From positions 986,087,637-986,151,636 of the forward strand of contig CM066034.1 of NCBI GenBank assembly GCA_033557465.1: 64,000 bases of DNA, written 5' to 3'. The first letter of the stretch is position 1; each line of letters opens with the position of its first letter. This document shows positions 22,380 through 33,287 of this stretch, piece by piece. The position numbers and the translations under genes are program-made. The notes beneath the pieces were generated by a model that was not told the origin of the DNA, did no database searches, and worked only from the letters and a program-made list of their open reading frames with translations. This DNA is from Ichthyophis bannanicus (lineage: Eukaryota; Chordata; Amphibia; Gymnophiona; Ichthyophiidae).

Positions 22380-23615
22380 GGTTTCAATCCTTCCTGCCAG
22401 GGCGCTCCTTTTCTGTGTAGGTCTCTGGTGAGTCGTCTTCTTTCCCCCTCCGCTGTGGGGTTCCACAAGGTTCCATTCTCACCCCATCTTATTCAATATT
22501 TTCCCGAGTCCATTACTCACCAAGATTCAAGGCATGGGGGTTACAACATATGTCTACATGGATGACATTCTCCTTATCTCTGTTGTTGATGGTATCACTC
22601 CTAACTTAGCCACGATTAGCCTGCATTTGATCTCCGATTGACTGAATACCAACTGATTTCAACTAAACCCCAAAAAATCCACAGCAACTTGGATACCCCA
22701 AGCTCCTGATATTGCCCCAACAATTCAGGGTCAACCTATTGCATTAGTATCATACTTTAGATACCTTGGTGCTTTTCTCGATTCAGATCTTTCTTTCACT
22801 CATCATGTTGGTCAAGTAGTCAAATCTTCCTTCAATTTCTTGCATTGCTTTTGAGCCATCCAACCCTTCCTAGAGATCTCAGCGCAGTTTACCATCATTC
22901 TCAGCATAGTAATCTCTAGACTTGATTACTGTAATTCTGCATTTGCTATTTTATCCTCTGCTGGCCTTAGAAGAATTCAAACAGTATAGAATACAGCTAT
23001 CCATATGCTCACTCAGGCCTGGAGGTATGACCATGCAACTTCTCTACTCTTTCAGTATCACTGGTTGCCGATAAAATATCATGTCTAATACAAGACTCTC
23101 CTTCTCACTTATAAAGCTTTATATAAAATGGCGCCAGAGTACCTATTTCTCTAGTCATTCCTTACTGTCCAGCGTGTTCTCTCCGATCTACGCACAGTAA
23201 CAGGCTTTGTCCACCTTCACCAACTCAAGCTAGGTTCGAGGTTACCATGTGCTCTGCCTTTTTCTTCCTCACACCGTCGCTGTGGAATACTCTTCCTGCT
23301 GACCTTCGCCTGCAATCCTCCCTCAATCATTTCAAGACTGATCTGAAGACTTAAATTTTCAGGCAGGCATTTGTATGCTCAGGGGTAATGCTGGGGCTTG
23401 CCCCTCACCTGGAAGACGACCTTCTGATTGTGACTGACTCTCTTGTCTGAATATTCTCCTAGATAGATGTTTCTGTTGAATGGTCTCTTTCCATTTTTTT
23501 CTCCGTTTCTTTCTGTCCTATCCATTTGGGCTGTAGTTCCTTTCTTCTCTTCTTTTATTTTTTATTTGTAAATCGCTTTGTACACTTGGTAAAAGGTGGT
23601 ATAGTAAATCTTAAG
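22380..23615 (+). mobile_element. L2-type LINE, decayed copy
   Basis: Translation in shifting frames gives a reverse transcriptase: [12 protein letters not shown] text at 22,455, then VYMDDILLIS at about 22,552 (YMDD where YADD is usual), and the C-terminal domain (ISRLDYCNSAF, then HWLPIKYHV). Several stops and frameshifts are present. The 3' end is 'tgtaaatcgctttgtacac' plus 'aaggtggtatagtaaatc'. Another L2 piece follows directly. Confidence 0.8.
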
Positions 23616-24395
23616 AAAACAAACAGGGTACTCGCTTTGGTCATTAGCAGGTTAGACTACTGCAACATTTTCCTGGCCAATCTCCCCAATTATCAACTCC
23701 AAAGATTACAGCGCATCCAGAACACCGCAGTGCGTCTGGTCACCTTTTCTCGTTCATTCGATCATATCACCCCGATTCTTCTCCAGTTACATTGGATGCC
23801 CCTTCGATACCGTTTTCACTATAAATTTTTGATTCTGATTCATCGCGCTATCTATACCTGCAACCCCCTCTATTTAGCAGACTGCATTTCTTTACACTCT
23901 CCTCACCGTCAACTTCACTCAATCCATACTAACCGCCTATCCCTACCTTCACCTTCCCAAGCCCACCTGGAACAGACACGCCACTCAGCTTTTTTCTTCC
24001 TCGGACCATTATTGTGGAATATGCTGCCAACTCACCTCCGGTTAGAATCATCCTATCCTCAGTTTAAGTCGTTGCTCAAGACTCATCTCTTTCAGAAAGC
24101 ATTTGACCTCTCCCCTGAGGCCCTTCCCTGAGTACTGCCTGTCCCTGTCTTTTGTCCTGTCTAAAGCCACTTTCCCTTACCCTTGTCTTTATGGTCTGTG
24201 TTGCCCGGCTGGGCTAACCTGTTTTATGATTTGTTATTAGTGTGTAGTGCCTCTGTCCTACTCTGTTCCCCTCTTTCCTGTCTATTTTTTGGCGTTCTTT
24301 TTCTTGGTTTGCAGTGGTTAACCAGTTTTTATTGTACACCGCTTAATGTTCTTACAACAGCGGTCTATCAAATACTAATAAAGATAAAGACAAAC
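23616..24395 (+). mobile_element. L2-type LINE 3' part with 190-residue frame
   Basis: The frame at about 23,560-24,131 is the L2 C-terminal domain: ISRLDYCNIFLANLPNYQLQ, then HITPILLQLHWMPLRYRF, then LKTHLFQKAF. This domain follows the reverse transcriptase in L2 elements and has no separate assigned activity. The piece is 5'-truncated but open throughout its preserved part. The 3' UTR ends 'tgtacaccgcttaatg', 'gcggtctatcaaa' and a tail at about 24,385. Confidence 0.85.
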
Positions 24396-25245
24396 CCAAA
24401 TAAGCTCCACTTCCAAAAATTGCATTTACGAGGCCCATAAAAAGTTAAATAGAGCCCATTTGTGTCCAATCATGCTTGCTGAGCTGACTCTAGTAGGTCT
24501 GGAAGAATAATTAAGCTGTCCTGTGGATGTTAAGGTCTAAATATGCCAAACAAGGGGCTGCCGAAAGTACTCTGAGATAAATGTAGTCAAAGGAACACAT
24601 TGAGGGAAGGCTATAAGAATTTCAGTGTGTTTCAATATCCTCCTGAGTGACTGTTAGGTCCATCACGGTAAAACAGGAACAGTTTGACACTACTAAGACA
24701 TTTTCGCAGTCAGACCATTCCTCCAAATTTATTGGGCATGGGTAAAGACATTTACAGCAACATAGTAGATGATGGCAGATAAAATCAAAATGGCCCATCC
24801 AGTCTACTCAGTAAGGACTCAAGGCAGCAAAGTGTGTGGCCATTAGTACAGCATCTGCGCAGAATGCAGGAAGGGCTCTAATGCAAACAGTCAACGCACA
24901 AATGCCTGCGCTAAGCACGCAGAACATGTAAATCCATTTACATGGATGGAAATTAAGGAATTAGCTATGCAGCACAGATGCAGAGAAGTGTGCAGAAGAC
25001 CAGAAGGCTGAGCTCAATGCTGGGGTTTTAACACAAGGTCTGAGCAGACGTTAAGGATTAGCTCATAGCCTGTGATCAGTGCTGGTGAGGAATTCATGCT
25101 GTTTCTTTTTTAATGAACATGGATATTCTGAGCAGAACTGTGTAGAATAATATTGCTGTTTATATCCACAGGGTTGCTAGGAATCTGCAGTGACTCGACA
25201 GCACTTAGCACATGTGCCAATCCAGCACATGCACATGTGTACCAA
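24396..25245. other. Mostly unassigned; CR1-type 3' scrap at 24,757-24,830
   Basis: Bases 24,757-24,830 read 'acatagtagatgatggcag' followed by 'tggcccatccagtctactc', which is the antisense 3' end typical of CR1-type elements (compare 43,282 'acatgatgacag'). The rest has no coding signal or repeat I can name. Confidence 0.5.
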
Positions 25246-25254
25246 ACAGCGTAG

Positions 25255-25560
25255 TTACTCACCTGTATCAGGTGTTCTCCGGGGATAGCAGGAATCAGTC
25301 CTCACATACAGGTGGCATTGGCACAGACAGAGCCCGCATGGTAGCTTCTCCCCAGCTTTCAAAGAAAGCCTTTGGGGGATGCACCAAGCATGTGTGGTCC
25401 CCTTCCCGCCCAAGGGTGCCATTTTGCCTCAGTAAGATGACATAGCTCAAAGGCAAAAAAATGACACAAAAAGCAACTGCACTGGGGGAGGCAGGGTTAT
25501 GAGGACTGATTCCTGCTGTTCCCAGAGAACAGCTGTTATACTGTAGATGAGTAACTATGC
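25255..25560. repeat. DIRS-D 3' terminal foldback
   Basis: The left arm, 'ttactcacctgtatcaggtg' then 'ttctccggggatagcag', is answered at about 25,507-25,560 by 'attcctgctgttcccagaga' and 'gatgagtaactatgc'. A homologous structure sits at the same end of the DIRS element at 35,948 (35,951-36,290). In DIRS elements, inverted terminal repeats and an internal complementary region serve to complete and circularise the cDNA. This arrangement fits that role. Confidence 0.7.
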
Positions 25561-25799
25561 TTTCTCTGGGAACAAACAGGAAGTCAGTCTTCACCTATGG
25601 GACTCCCTAGCTACAGGCTACCGAAAAACCTATAAAAAGACATGGGTGACCAGGAAAAGGTTAGCTGTGAGCAACAGCGATGAGTCTTTGAGAAGACAGA
25701 CTTCCAAGTGGCCCAAATGTCCAGAGAGAACCTGAACACACAAGAGCTAGAGGGCAGGAGTTGCCTACACCCCGAATAGATGACACAGTACTGCCTGGC

Positions 25800-26710
25800 C
25801 AAAGGCAGTGTCCCTCTCTAGGCAGTAATGAGCTGTGAAGGTATGGACTGAGGACCAGGTGGTGGCCCGGCAGATTTCAGACAGAGGAACGAAACACAGG
25901 TTTGCTACGGAGGCTACTGTGACCCAGTGCTAAAGTGACAGCCCAGCTGGCTCAAAGGCAAAGGCAATGCCACCCAGAGTACACTTGGTCATCGCTGCCC
26001 CCAGCCGACTGTGGTCATAGGAGATGAAAAGCTTTGAGGCTGTGTGGTGGTCCTGGATGCATTGGAGGTAGGAGGACAGGGCCCTCTTACAGTCCAGAGT
26101 ATGGAGGATGGTCTCCACCCTGCTGGCATGAGGCCATGGAAAGAGTTGGGAAGCACCACCTCCTGGTTGAGATGGAAAGGGGACATGACATCTTGGGGTG
26201 CGTGCGGAGAACAATCCTGTTCTTATAGAACCTCGTGTAGGGTGGATCTGCTACCAATTCCTGGATGTTGCAGACCCTGCAAGCTGAAATGAGTGCCACC
26301 AAGAATACAACCTTCCAGGAAAGGTACCGTAGGTGGCATATTTATTTATTTATTTAGGTTTATACCGCACTATTTATAATCAGCACGGTTTACATATAGC
26401 CAGGGCCTAACATGGTGGGCCAGTGAGTTGCAATAGTACCACATTGAGGTCCCACTCTGCCATCGGTGGGCGGACAGGAGGCTTGGACAACAAGAGACAC
26501 CGCAGGAAGCGGGTCACGAGAGACTGGATGGAGAGGGACTTGCTCTCAATAAGGTGGTGGTGTGCCGCAAGTACACTCAGGTGCACCCTGACAGAGTTGG
26601 AGTTCAGTCCTGCCTGAGGTAGCTGAAGCAAATATTGCAGCACAAGCTGCAAAGAGCATGAGAATGGGTTGACCCTTCGCTCTGTGCACGCATTGAGAAT
26701 CTGTGCCATT
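25800..26710 (-). pseudogene. DIRS-D tyrosine recombinase remains
   Basis: The N-terminal core-binding part is at 26,709-26,407 (LNACTERRVNPFSCSLQLVL, later LNSNSVRVHLSVLAAHHHL). The catalytic part follows (ELVADPPYTRFYKNRIVLR near 26,200), and the C-terminal box with the likely tyrosine (ICRATTWSSVHTFTAHYCL) is at about 25,880-25,820. The enzyme would recombine circular element DNA into the target. A short L2-type tail at 26,337-26,400 is inserted in the middle, and the frame is broken. Confidence 0.75.
26337..26400 (-). mobile_element. L2-type 3' tail inserted in DIRS-D
   Basis: The text 'tttatttatttatttaggtt', 'tataccgcac' and 'cacggtttacatata' is an antisense L2-type 3' end. Recombinase-derived sequence lies on both sides, so this is an insertion of about 65 bp. 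Confidence 0.6.
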
Positions 26711-27203
26711 TGAAGACATAAGCCTATCTTGTGGAAATCCTATAGGAGGCCAGGACCACCTCCTCCACCTCCCCTGAAAGGTTGAAAGGGGACAAGGTTA
26801 CCCTTTGAACAGCCTGGCCATTAGCATCAGAGACCCCAAGCTGGGGTGTAGGAGGGAGCCCTCCTCCTGCGAGCATGGTAACCATGGCTGTCTGCACCAC
26901 TGAGGGGCTAGTACTATCAGGGATGTGCTATCATGTTGAACCTTGAACAAGGTCTTGGCTATCAGTGGCATGGGCGGGAAGGAGTAGAAAAGACCCTCCA
27001 TCCACAGGATGAAGAATGCATCTGCTGCTACCTGACATGGGTGTGGCTGCCTGGAGCAGAAGTGGGGCAGTGGGGCATTGGCCAGGCTGGTGAAAAGGTC
27101 CATCTGTGCAGTCCCCCAGAGCTGGAAGAGCCGCTAGGCCACTCTGGGATCTAGCCGTCACTCATGCGGCTGGAGGACTCTGCTGAGCCTGTCCGTCAGG
27201 GCA

Positions 27204-27640
27204 TTATCCTGGCCAGGCAAATACACCACCCACAGGAGCATCCCATGGTGGTTCGCATATGAGCAGAGAGCTACTGCCTCTTCGCAGAGGGTGTATGATC
27301 CTGTGCCCCCCTGCTTGTTTACACAGAACATTGCCATTTGATTGTCCGTCTGGACCAGCAGTGAATGGTGTTGCAGGCAGTGACGGAAGGCTCAGAGGGC
27401 CAAGGATATGGTCCAAAGCTCCAAGAGGTTGATCTGCTGCAGACTGTTCATCCGTGTCCAACTGCCCCGAGTGCAGAAGCCGTTGCAGTGGGCACCCCAG
27501 CCTAAGAGGGAGACGTCCATGATTAGGACCCTGTGGGGGTTGGGGGTCTGGAAGGACATACCGGCCAGAAAGTGCTGGGGGGCTTGCCACCAGGCAGGAG
27601 AGTCAGCCAGTTGGAGGGTCACCACCGCCCTTATCCCTTA
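27204..27640 (-). pseudogene. DIRS-D RNase H remains
   Basis: The translated text PHRVLIMDVSLLGWGAHCNG (near 27,545-27,480) is the first catalytic aspartate region of DIRS-type RNase H. It is followed by MNSLQQINLLELWTISLAL, which contains the LLEL glutamate region. RNase H removes the RNA strand during reverse transcription. The sequence lies between the reverse transcriptase and the recombinase, as expected, and is broken across frames. Confidence 0.7.
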
Positions 27641-27841
27641 GTCGACCTGTGGCCTGGGTCCACTGGGAACAGAGGCCCCATTGAGCCACCCTCATATGAA
27701 GGCTGGTGTCCAGGGTAACAAACTGTGGATGCATGTGACCCAACAGATGGAACAGAAGGCGGGCAGGAACAGTGGCAGAGCTGCACGGCCACAGCCAGCA
27801 CCTTGAAGTGATCGACCCTGTGCCGAGGGAGAGACTTTGGC

Positions 27842-28650
27842 CTAAATGGTGTCCAGCCTTGCCCCTATAAACTTCAGACACTGTGTCTGGAGGAGATGGG
27901 ACTTTGGGTAATTTATTCCAAATCCCAAGTGCTGCAGGATGAGGATGATGTGCGCCATTGCATGTTGCACCTCTATGGCAGTGCGGCCTCTTATGAGCCA
28001 GTCGTCCAGGTAGGAGAAGACAAAGGCTCCCTGGAGATGAAGGTAGGTTGCAACTACCATCAGTCACTTCGTGAATATCCAGTCAGAAGGGTAACATCCT
28101 GTACTGATAGTGGCTGCCTCCCACCATGAATTGGAGATATTTCCTGTGGTTGGGATGGATGAGGATGTGTGTTCACAACCTTTAGGTCCAAGGAGCATAG
28201 CCAGTCTCCCAGCTGGAGGTATGGCAGCAGTGTTTCAAGGGAGAGCATTTTGAACTTCTCCTTCACCAGGAACCTGTTTATATCCCACAGGTCCAGAATG
28301 GACCAGAAGCCTCCGGTCCTCTTGGGTACGAGAAAGTACTGGTAGTAGAACCCTTTGACCCTGAGGTGTACAGGCACCGATTCCAACACTCTGTCCTCGA
28401 GAAGGCCTGCGAGCTCCTGCAGTAGTAATGTCTGGTAAAAAGGAGTCCTGGGGGGCTCTCCTGGAAAGAACAGAGGGAGCGTATGTGCCAGATGGAGGAA
28501 GTAACCCTCCCTGACCACCTGCAGTGCCCAGGAGTCAGGGATGATGGATGGCCACAAGTGGATATAGAAAACCAGATGCCCCCATGTGGGCTGCACGGCT
28601 GGGCCTCCTGGGGGAAGAGAGGCTATGCCCAAGGAGTCAAAAAACTCCAC
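27842..28650 (-). pseudogene. DIRS-D reverse transcriptase remains
   Basis: Two frames make up the domain. At 28,650-28,060 it shows YYQYFLVPKRTGGFWSILDL, then FKMLSLETLLPYLQLGDWLC and SLDLK (motif A aspartate). At 28,060-27,842 it shows FSYLDDWLIRGRT with an intact YLDD catalytic box. A frameshift separates them near 28,060. Compared with the DIRS element at 35.9-40 kb this copy is more diverged. Confidence 0.82.
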
Positions 28651-28667
28651 CAGGCTGGGCTAGCACA

Positions 28668-29290
28668 CTTTCCTATGTAATTAGTACCAACATGTACCAA
28701 GACAGCAGACTCCTCCCCAGCACTATCTAAGACCTTGTCTAGGTGGCGCATGAGGTCTGCTAACTTTGCACCAGGCTGTCCTCATGTCCACCAGCCACCC
28801 AGCTATCTACATGCCTAATGATCGAATCACCAACTATAACGGCCCTTCACTCATGGGCACATGGTCTTGTAAAATTCTCTCACACCAAGGTAGTTTCTCA
28901 ATCATCTGGAGGACAGGTCCTAGCTACATGATCACGTCCTGCCACACCATGATGATGCTTTCCTATCACGTGACCTCTCTCCTCCATGGCAAAAGGGATG
29001 CTGCCAGACTGGAGGTGGGATTCAGTACTACATTCCTTAGGTCTTGTCTATGTACCTCTCTGTCTTCCTTATGTCCTCCAAGTCTGCAACTCTAGCCTCC
29101 AGAGATCAGACCCGTTCCCTGAGAGCAAAAAGCTCCTTGGCACCTAGTGCACATGTAAGACCTCTCACCAAATAAGAGAAAATCAAACATGTGACACTCA
29201 ATGCAAAAGACTGGAAAGCCCCCATCTTGCTGCTGGACTGCTGTCTGCATCTTAGACTTAAAGTTGTGTTTATTTATTTAAGTTGTTTAC
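28668..29290 (-). mobile_element. CR1-A ORF1 fragment
   Basis: It matches 18,884-19,500 almost line by line ('ttagtaccaacatgtacc', 'aagacagcagactcctcccc'). It covers the N-terminal half of the esterase and the zinc-binding head of CR1 ORF1 on the minus strand. Small indels break the frame. It abuts the DIRS element on the left. On the right homology fades near 29,260-29,290. Confidence 0.85.
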
Positions 29291-29549
29291 TTATGTAGAT
29301 TTGCTGGGAATACGTATACTAATAAAACTATATATAATATGTTTAATGGACTTGTTCACCTCAAGAATTAATCTCAGGTGCTTAATGTATGCTAGATGAG
29401 AATAAACAGCTGCACCTGAGAGAGAATATGGGCACCACCTTCCCTTTAAGATGTTTAGGAGTCTATAAAGTGTGGCAAAGTCAACCATTTTGAGCATGGG
29501 GGAGGTGAACAGCATAAGAAATTCACCTTAATCAAGGGGCCTCTGTTAG

Positions 29550-30155
29550 GTGTGCAGGGTCAAAAGGCCAGAGCCACAGTTCAAAGGCAGAAAAAACCCC
29601 AGCTGGAACAAGTTCCAGGAAATGCTTGACAGTGTAAGAAGGATAGGGGAGGACAAAAACCCTCACTCTAATAATTGCACTGATTATCATGATGTCAGAA
29701 GGCAGGGGGATTACAAACACCTGGGAGAGAAAGAGGTGGGGTTGGATCCCAGTGAGTATAAACCGTGGTTAAACTATGGAGAGAGCAGTAGGAGTAGGAG
29801 CTGGAAGAGGAGTGATTGCAGAGGACAGACTTCAGAGCAGCAAGGACGATGGAATGCTGGAGAAGCCAGAGCAGGTGCTAACTTCTGGAGACAGGCTGAG
29901 CTACCCATTGCTAAGAAAGGTGATTTCCCTGAATCACGTTTGCAACAAAGGTGGGAGCCAGGAAGGAGAGAAGCTTTCAGGCCACCAGAGAGGTTCTCAG
30001 CAGGGCACTCTCATCAAGTGGGTGAGTCAGAACCTATGCAATTGGGAGAAGAAGGGTCAGAGCTAGGGGCAGAAGAAGATTGTTCTTTATGCCAAGCTCT
30101 AGACTTAAAGTGTCTGAAGAAAGGCCAGCTTGGAAAGAACTGTTCCTCTTGCTGA
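29550..30155 (+). CDS. Unrecognised 201-codon frame, gag-like at its end
   Basis: The frame is open, polar and rich in charged residues, with no hydrophobic segment. Near the end it reads SEPMQLGEEG, which resembles the linker before the zinc knuckle of Ty3/gypsy-type gag proteins. It is followed by a cysteine cluster (CSLCQALDLKC, then GQLGKNC) that is not a canonical CX2CX4HX4C knuckle. No protease or polymerase follows. It may be a decayed gag of a non-autonomous LTR element or a chance frame. The track start may not be the true one. Confidence 0.3.
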   Translation: MCRVKRPEPQFKGRKNPSWNKFQEMLDSVRRIGEDKNPHSNNCTDYHDVRRQGDYKHLGEKEVGLDPSEYKPWLNYGESSRSRSWKRSDCRGQTSEQQGRWNAGEARAGANFWRQAELPIAKKGDFPESRLQQRWEPGRREAFRPPERFSAGHSHQVGESEPMQLGEEGSELGAEEDCSLCQALDLKCLKKGQLGKNCSSC

Positions 30156-30399
30156 AATAACCTCAGAGCTAAGCAGTGAAAAAGTAAATTCGTGTGTGTT
30201 TTAAAAGGAGGAATTTACTGCAGCATAAGCTAATGAAGTAAGGCTGTGATTCATGCTTCTGTGTCAGCTGTGTTGAAACTCTACAACGGAGAGAGTTAAT
30301 TAGCTGTTAGAAGTGTTTGTGCTTTGCTCCTGTTTATAAGAGAAGCTTGCTATAAGAGTCTTGAGGCACTCCTGACTTACAACAAAAAAAGGAAATTAA
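30156..30399. other. Downstream of the gag-like frame, unassigned
   Basis: The sequence is AT-rich without recognised repeats. The same anonymous sequence seems to continue at 30,656-30,815 and 31,000-31,215 around two inserted LINE ends, so all three pieces may belong to one older element together with the frame at 29,550. Confidence 0.3.
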
Positions 30400-30655
30400 T
30401 TCCAATACCCACACATGCCCAATAACTATCCAACTCTGTAACACACTATAAATAGCCTCTGTAAATAGCCAATGTAAATAGTTTGACAGTTGTTTGCATT
30501 ATCACCTGTACATAGTTGAATTCTACTGTTCAATGTAAATGTATACAGAAGTGTACAAGAATGTTAAATTGTTCCATGTAAACCGCCCTTGATCTTTGGA
30601 AGGGGCGGTATAAAAGAAAATAGATAAATAAAATAAATAAAAATAAATAACCTAA
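30400..30655 (+). mobile_element. L2-type LINE 3' UTR
   Basis: It ends 'ccatgtaaaccgcccttgat', 'aaggggcggtataaaag' and a (AAATA)n tail. The upstream text 'tgtacatagttgaattct' and 'attgttccatgtaaac' parallels the 3' UTR of the near full-length L2 at 58,560-58,823. Non-coding and strongly 5'-truncated. Confidence 0.8.
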
Positions 30656-30818
30656 GTTTGGTTCTTCACCTGGAAGTGCAGCCTAGAGAGAATTATGGCT
30701 GAGTGAAGATAATTTTGCCATAGAAGAAGTAAAGTTTGTTTTTCTATTGCTCTGATTGACAAAGGACAATAAGAAAAGTGGCATCTGGTTATATGTGAAA
30801 AGTTATATGTGAAAAGTT

Positions 30819-30998
30819 AAAAAGGGACCCAGGATATCAATGCTTGGCCTAGTACAAGCACTGCAGAACCTGTGTCTTTTGGGGAAACTGCTAGGTACGT
30901 ATGACCTAGATTGGCCACTGTTGGAAACAGGATACTGGGCTTGATGGACCTCGGTCTGACCCAGTATGGCATTTCTTATGTTCTTATGTTCTTATGTT
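30819..30998 (+). mobile_element. CR1-A LINE 3' end
   Basis: Text from 'aaagggacccaggatatcaa' to the tail 'ttcttatgttcttatgttc' (three TTCTTATG units) is the 3' UTR of CR1-A in sense orientation. It is about 180 bp and has no coding sequence. It starts after a doubled 'ttatatgtgaaaag' word (30,777-30,810). Confidence 0.88.
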
Positions 30999-31933
30999 TA
31001 GCTTCTGCAGTGAAGAGGACTTTAAAAGCCAATATTGAGTTCTGTTTGTTTTGCCACCAACCTGCTGAACCTTAAGCAAAAATCCTATAATTTAAAATTC
31101 TGTAAATGGTACCAGGAACCTGATCTGTTCTATTGTTTTCAAAATAAATTATTTTTCTGTCATAAGCCTTACCCTTGGTTTAACACGACTACAATCCTTC
31201 TACTTAAAGCATAAATGTTACAGCTGATAGAAGATGGTTCTCAACCACCACGCCCTCAACAACTAGAAGACTAGTGGTTTTGGCGTTGTGCTTGTGACAA
31301 AAGCTACGATTATCCCAGGGGTGGGTGGAAGTGGTGAGGGATGGAAAGAATAATGACCTATTAAAAGTCGGCTTGTTTACTGTTCTGTTGCGCCCAAGTC
31401 ACATACAGTGCTGTACAGTCCACATTTTCTCCTTCTTCATTGCTATCTTAATGTTGGCCTTGCTTTATTTCCTGTGAAATTAGGTTCAAAACCTCAGACT
31501 AACTCAGTTGCTGAAACATTGAATTTTGTCATATCTTAGCTTCCAAATGCCCATCTATTATCATTGCTAAAACAACTCTTCTGCCACTAGGTTACTATTT
31601 CAAGAGTGAAGGGGTACAATATAATTATAATGCTTCAGATGTGTTGCAAATCAATGAAAAAGGCAGATGTTTTAATCCATCACATACCAGAGACTTTACC
31701 AAGCTTGCAATTTTGCATATCAGTGTCAATATGAAAACTCTAGAAGTTCATTCAACGTCAGCTTATTTATATAGTAAATTGTTCATTTAATTTTTTTAAA
31801 ATCAGAATTACTTAAGAAAAAAATCAGCATATAAAAATTGACTTCTCTGCTGCTGCTATGGCAAACAGAAATCAACTCAATGAAAAAATAACTTTGTCAT
31901 AGTCCAGATAGCCGGCACGTTTCACCAAATGAC
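30999..31933. other. No recognisable feature
   Basis: AT-rich DNA with short frames only. 'aataaattatttttctgtc' near 31,141 could be a polyadenylation signal of an older element, but nothing pairs with it. No coding evidence. Confidence 0.4.
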
Positions 31934-32963
31934 TGCTAGATGTCTAAAAAATAAATGGCAGAATAAGAATATATATAGCGCTAAATGAAAGGTTAGATAT
32001 GATTCGCATTTCAGAGACCTGGTGGAAGGAAGAGAACCAATGGGACAGATGATACCTGGGTACAAACTATATCGCAATGATAGAGTAGATCAAATTGGTG
32101 GAGGGGTTGCTCTCTGTTAGAGAGGGCAGTGAGTCACATAGGATTAAAGCTTTTTGCAGGAAACAAAATACACTGTAGACTCTATGGATAGAAATTTCAT
32201 GTAAAAAGGGGAAGGCGATGGCAGTGGGTGTGTATATACTACTGACCGCTTGGCCAGAATGAACAGATGAATGATGAAAGAAATCAGGGATGCTAACAAA
32301 AGTTACAACACAGTAATGGGTGATTTCAATTACCCCAGTATCAACTGGTTTAGTGTCACAGCAGGACATACTAGAGAGAGAAAGTTTTTATATGAAATAA
32401 ATGACTGATTCATGGAGCAGCTGGTTCATGAACCGACAAGGGGGAAAGCTATTTTGGACCTAGTCCTTAATGGAACACAGGATCTAGTGCAAGAGATAAG
32501 GGTATTGAGGCCACTTGGCAATAGTAATCATAGCATGATCACGTTTGATTTAATAAATGGAGGAAGGACGGCAACAAAATTCATAGTACTACCTTTTAAA
32601 TTTCAAAAGAGGGACTATGATAAAATGAGGAAAACAGTTAAGAAAAAACTGAAAGGAGCAGCTGCAAAGGTTAAAGATTTATATCAAACATGGATATTGT
32701 TTAAAAATACTATCTTGGAAGCCCAGACCAGTTGTATTCCACACTTTAAGAAAAGTGGAAGGAAGTCCAACAAACTGCCAGCATGGTTTAAAGATGAAGT
32801 CAGAGAGGCTGTTCTAGCCAAAAAAGCATCTTTCAGGAAATGGAAAAAGGAGCCAAATGACGAAAACTGAAAACAACATAAGCACTGGCAAAGAGGCAGG
32901 AAAAGAGAGAATTTGAAAACAAGCTTGCTGTGGAAGCAAAAACATACTAAAAACTTTTTCAAG
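31934..32963 (+). mobile_element. CR1-A host copy, segment 1 (endonuclease)
   Basis: This is the first part of a plus-strand CR1-A that continues at 34,750, 39,967 and 48,271. Translation gives the endonuclease: ISETWWKE at about 32,010, GDFNYP near 32,322, then LVHEPTRGKAILDLVLNG and NSNHSMITFDL (32,412-32,870), where the usual SDH reads SNH. Frameshifts and stops occur, for example after SLC near 32,117. The segment ends in 'ctttttcaag', duplicated at the far side of the L1-type insertion. Confidence 0.9.
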
Positions 32964-32964
32964 G

Positions 32965-33176
32965 GGGGAGTGGAGCCGATCCTGCCGGTGGTGAAACAGC
33001 TGAGACCGCTGAGTGCTGGCTGACGTCAGAGGTGAGCCCTATTTCAGCTTGGGCTGAGCCACGGGACACCGGGGAGTGGAGCCAATCCTGCCGGTGGTGA
33101 AACAGCTCAGACCGCTGAGTGCTGGCTGACGTCAGAGGTGAGCCCTATTTCAGCTTGTGCTGAGCCGCGGGACGCG
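32965..33176 (+). promoter_or_regulatory. Two 106-bp 5' UTR monomers of the L1-type element
   Basis: Units beginning 'ggggagtggagcc' start at 32,965 and 33,071 and differ at only a few positions. Each contains 'gctgacgtcagaggtgagc', that is a TGACGTCA word, the consensus cAMP-response/ATF site. Tandem 5' monomers act as promoters in several L1 families, and that role is inferred here. Confidence 0.65.
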
Positions 33177-33287
33177 GTCACGGGCACGTCCTTTGGGCGC
33201 AAGACCGAAGGGGCGTGACCAAAGGGCAGACCATGCCCCTTTGGAGTACTTCGGAGGGACTGAGAGGTGGAAGTTTGTGACTCTGTA

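Larger units (their letters stand above)
25246..28667 (-). mobile_element. DIRS-type retrotransposon D, decayed
   Basis: This is a minus-strand element with the DIRS order: reverse transcriptase (28,650-27,842), RNase H (about 27,640-27,204) and tyrosine recombinase (26,710-25,800), then a foldback 3' terminus (25,255-25,560). The gag half is missing because CR1-A sequence starts at 28,668. Frames are broken throughout. DIRS elements use a tyrosine recombinase in place of an integrase and leave no target duplication. The terminus is closely related to the pieces at 40,122-40,250 and 47,969-48,270. Confidence 0.88.

Noticed and set aside
25246..28667. Plus-strand frames such as those at 26,423-26,617 and 27,408-27,718 as genes
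   Set aside because: They are antisense shadows of the DIRS polymerase and recombinase.
29776..30066. Second overlapping plus-strand frame in the gag-like region
   Set aside because: Overlaps the longer frame without any motif; chance opening in a purine-rich stretch.
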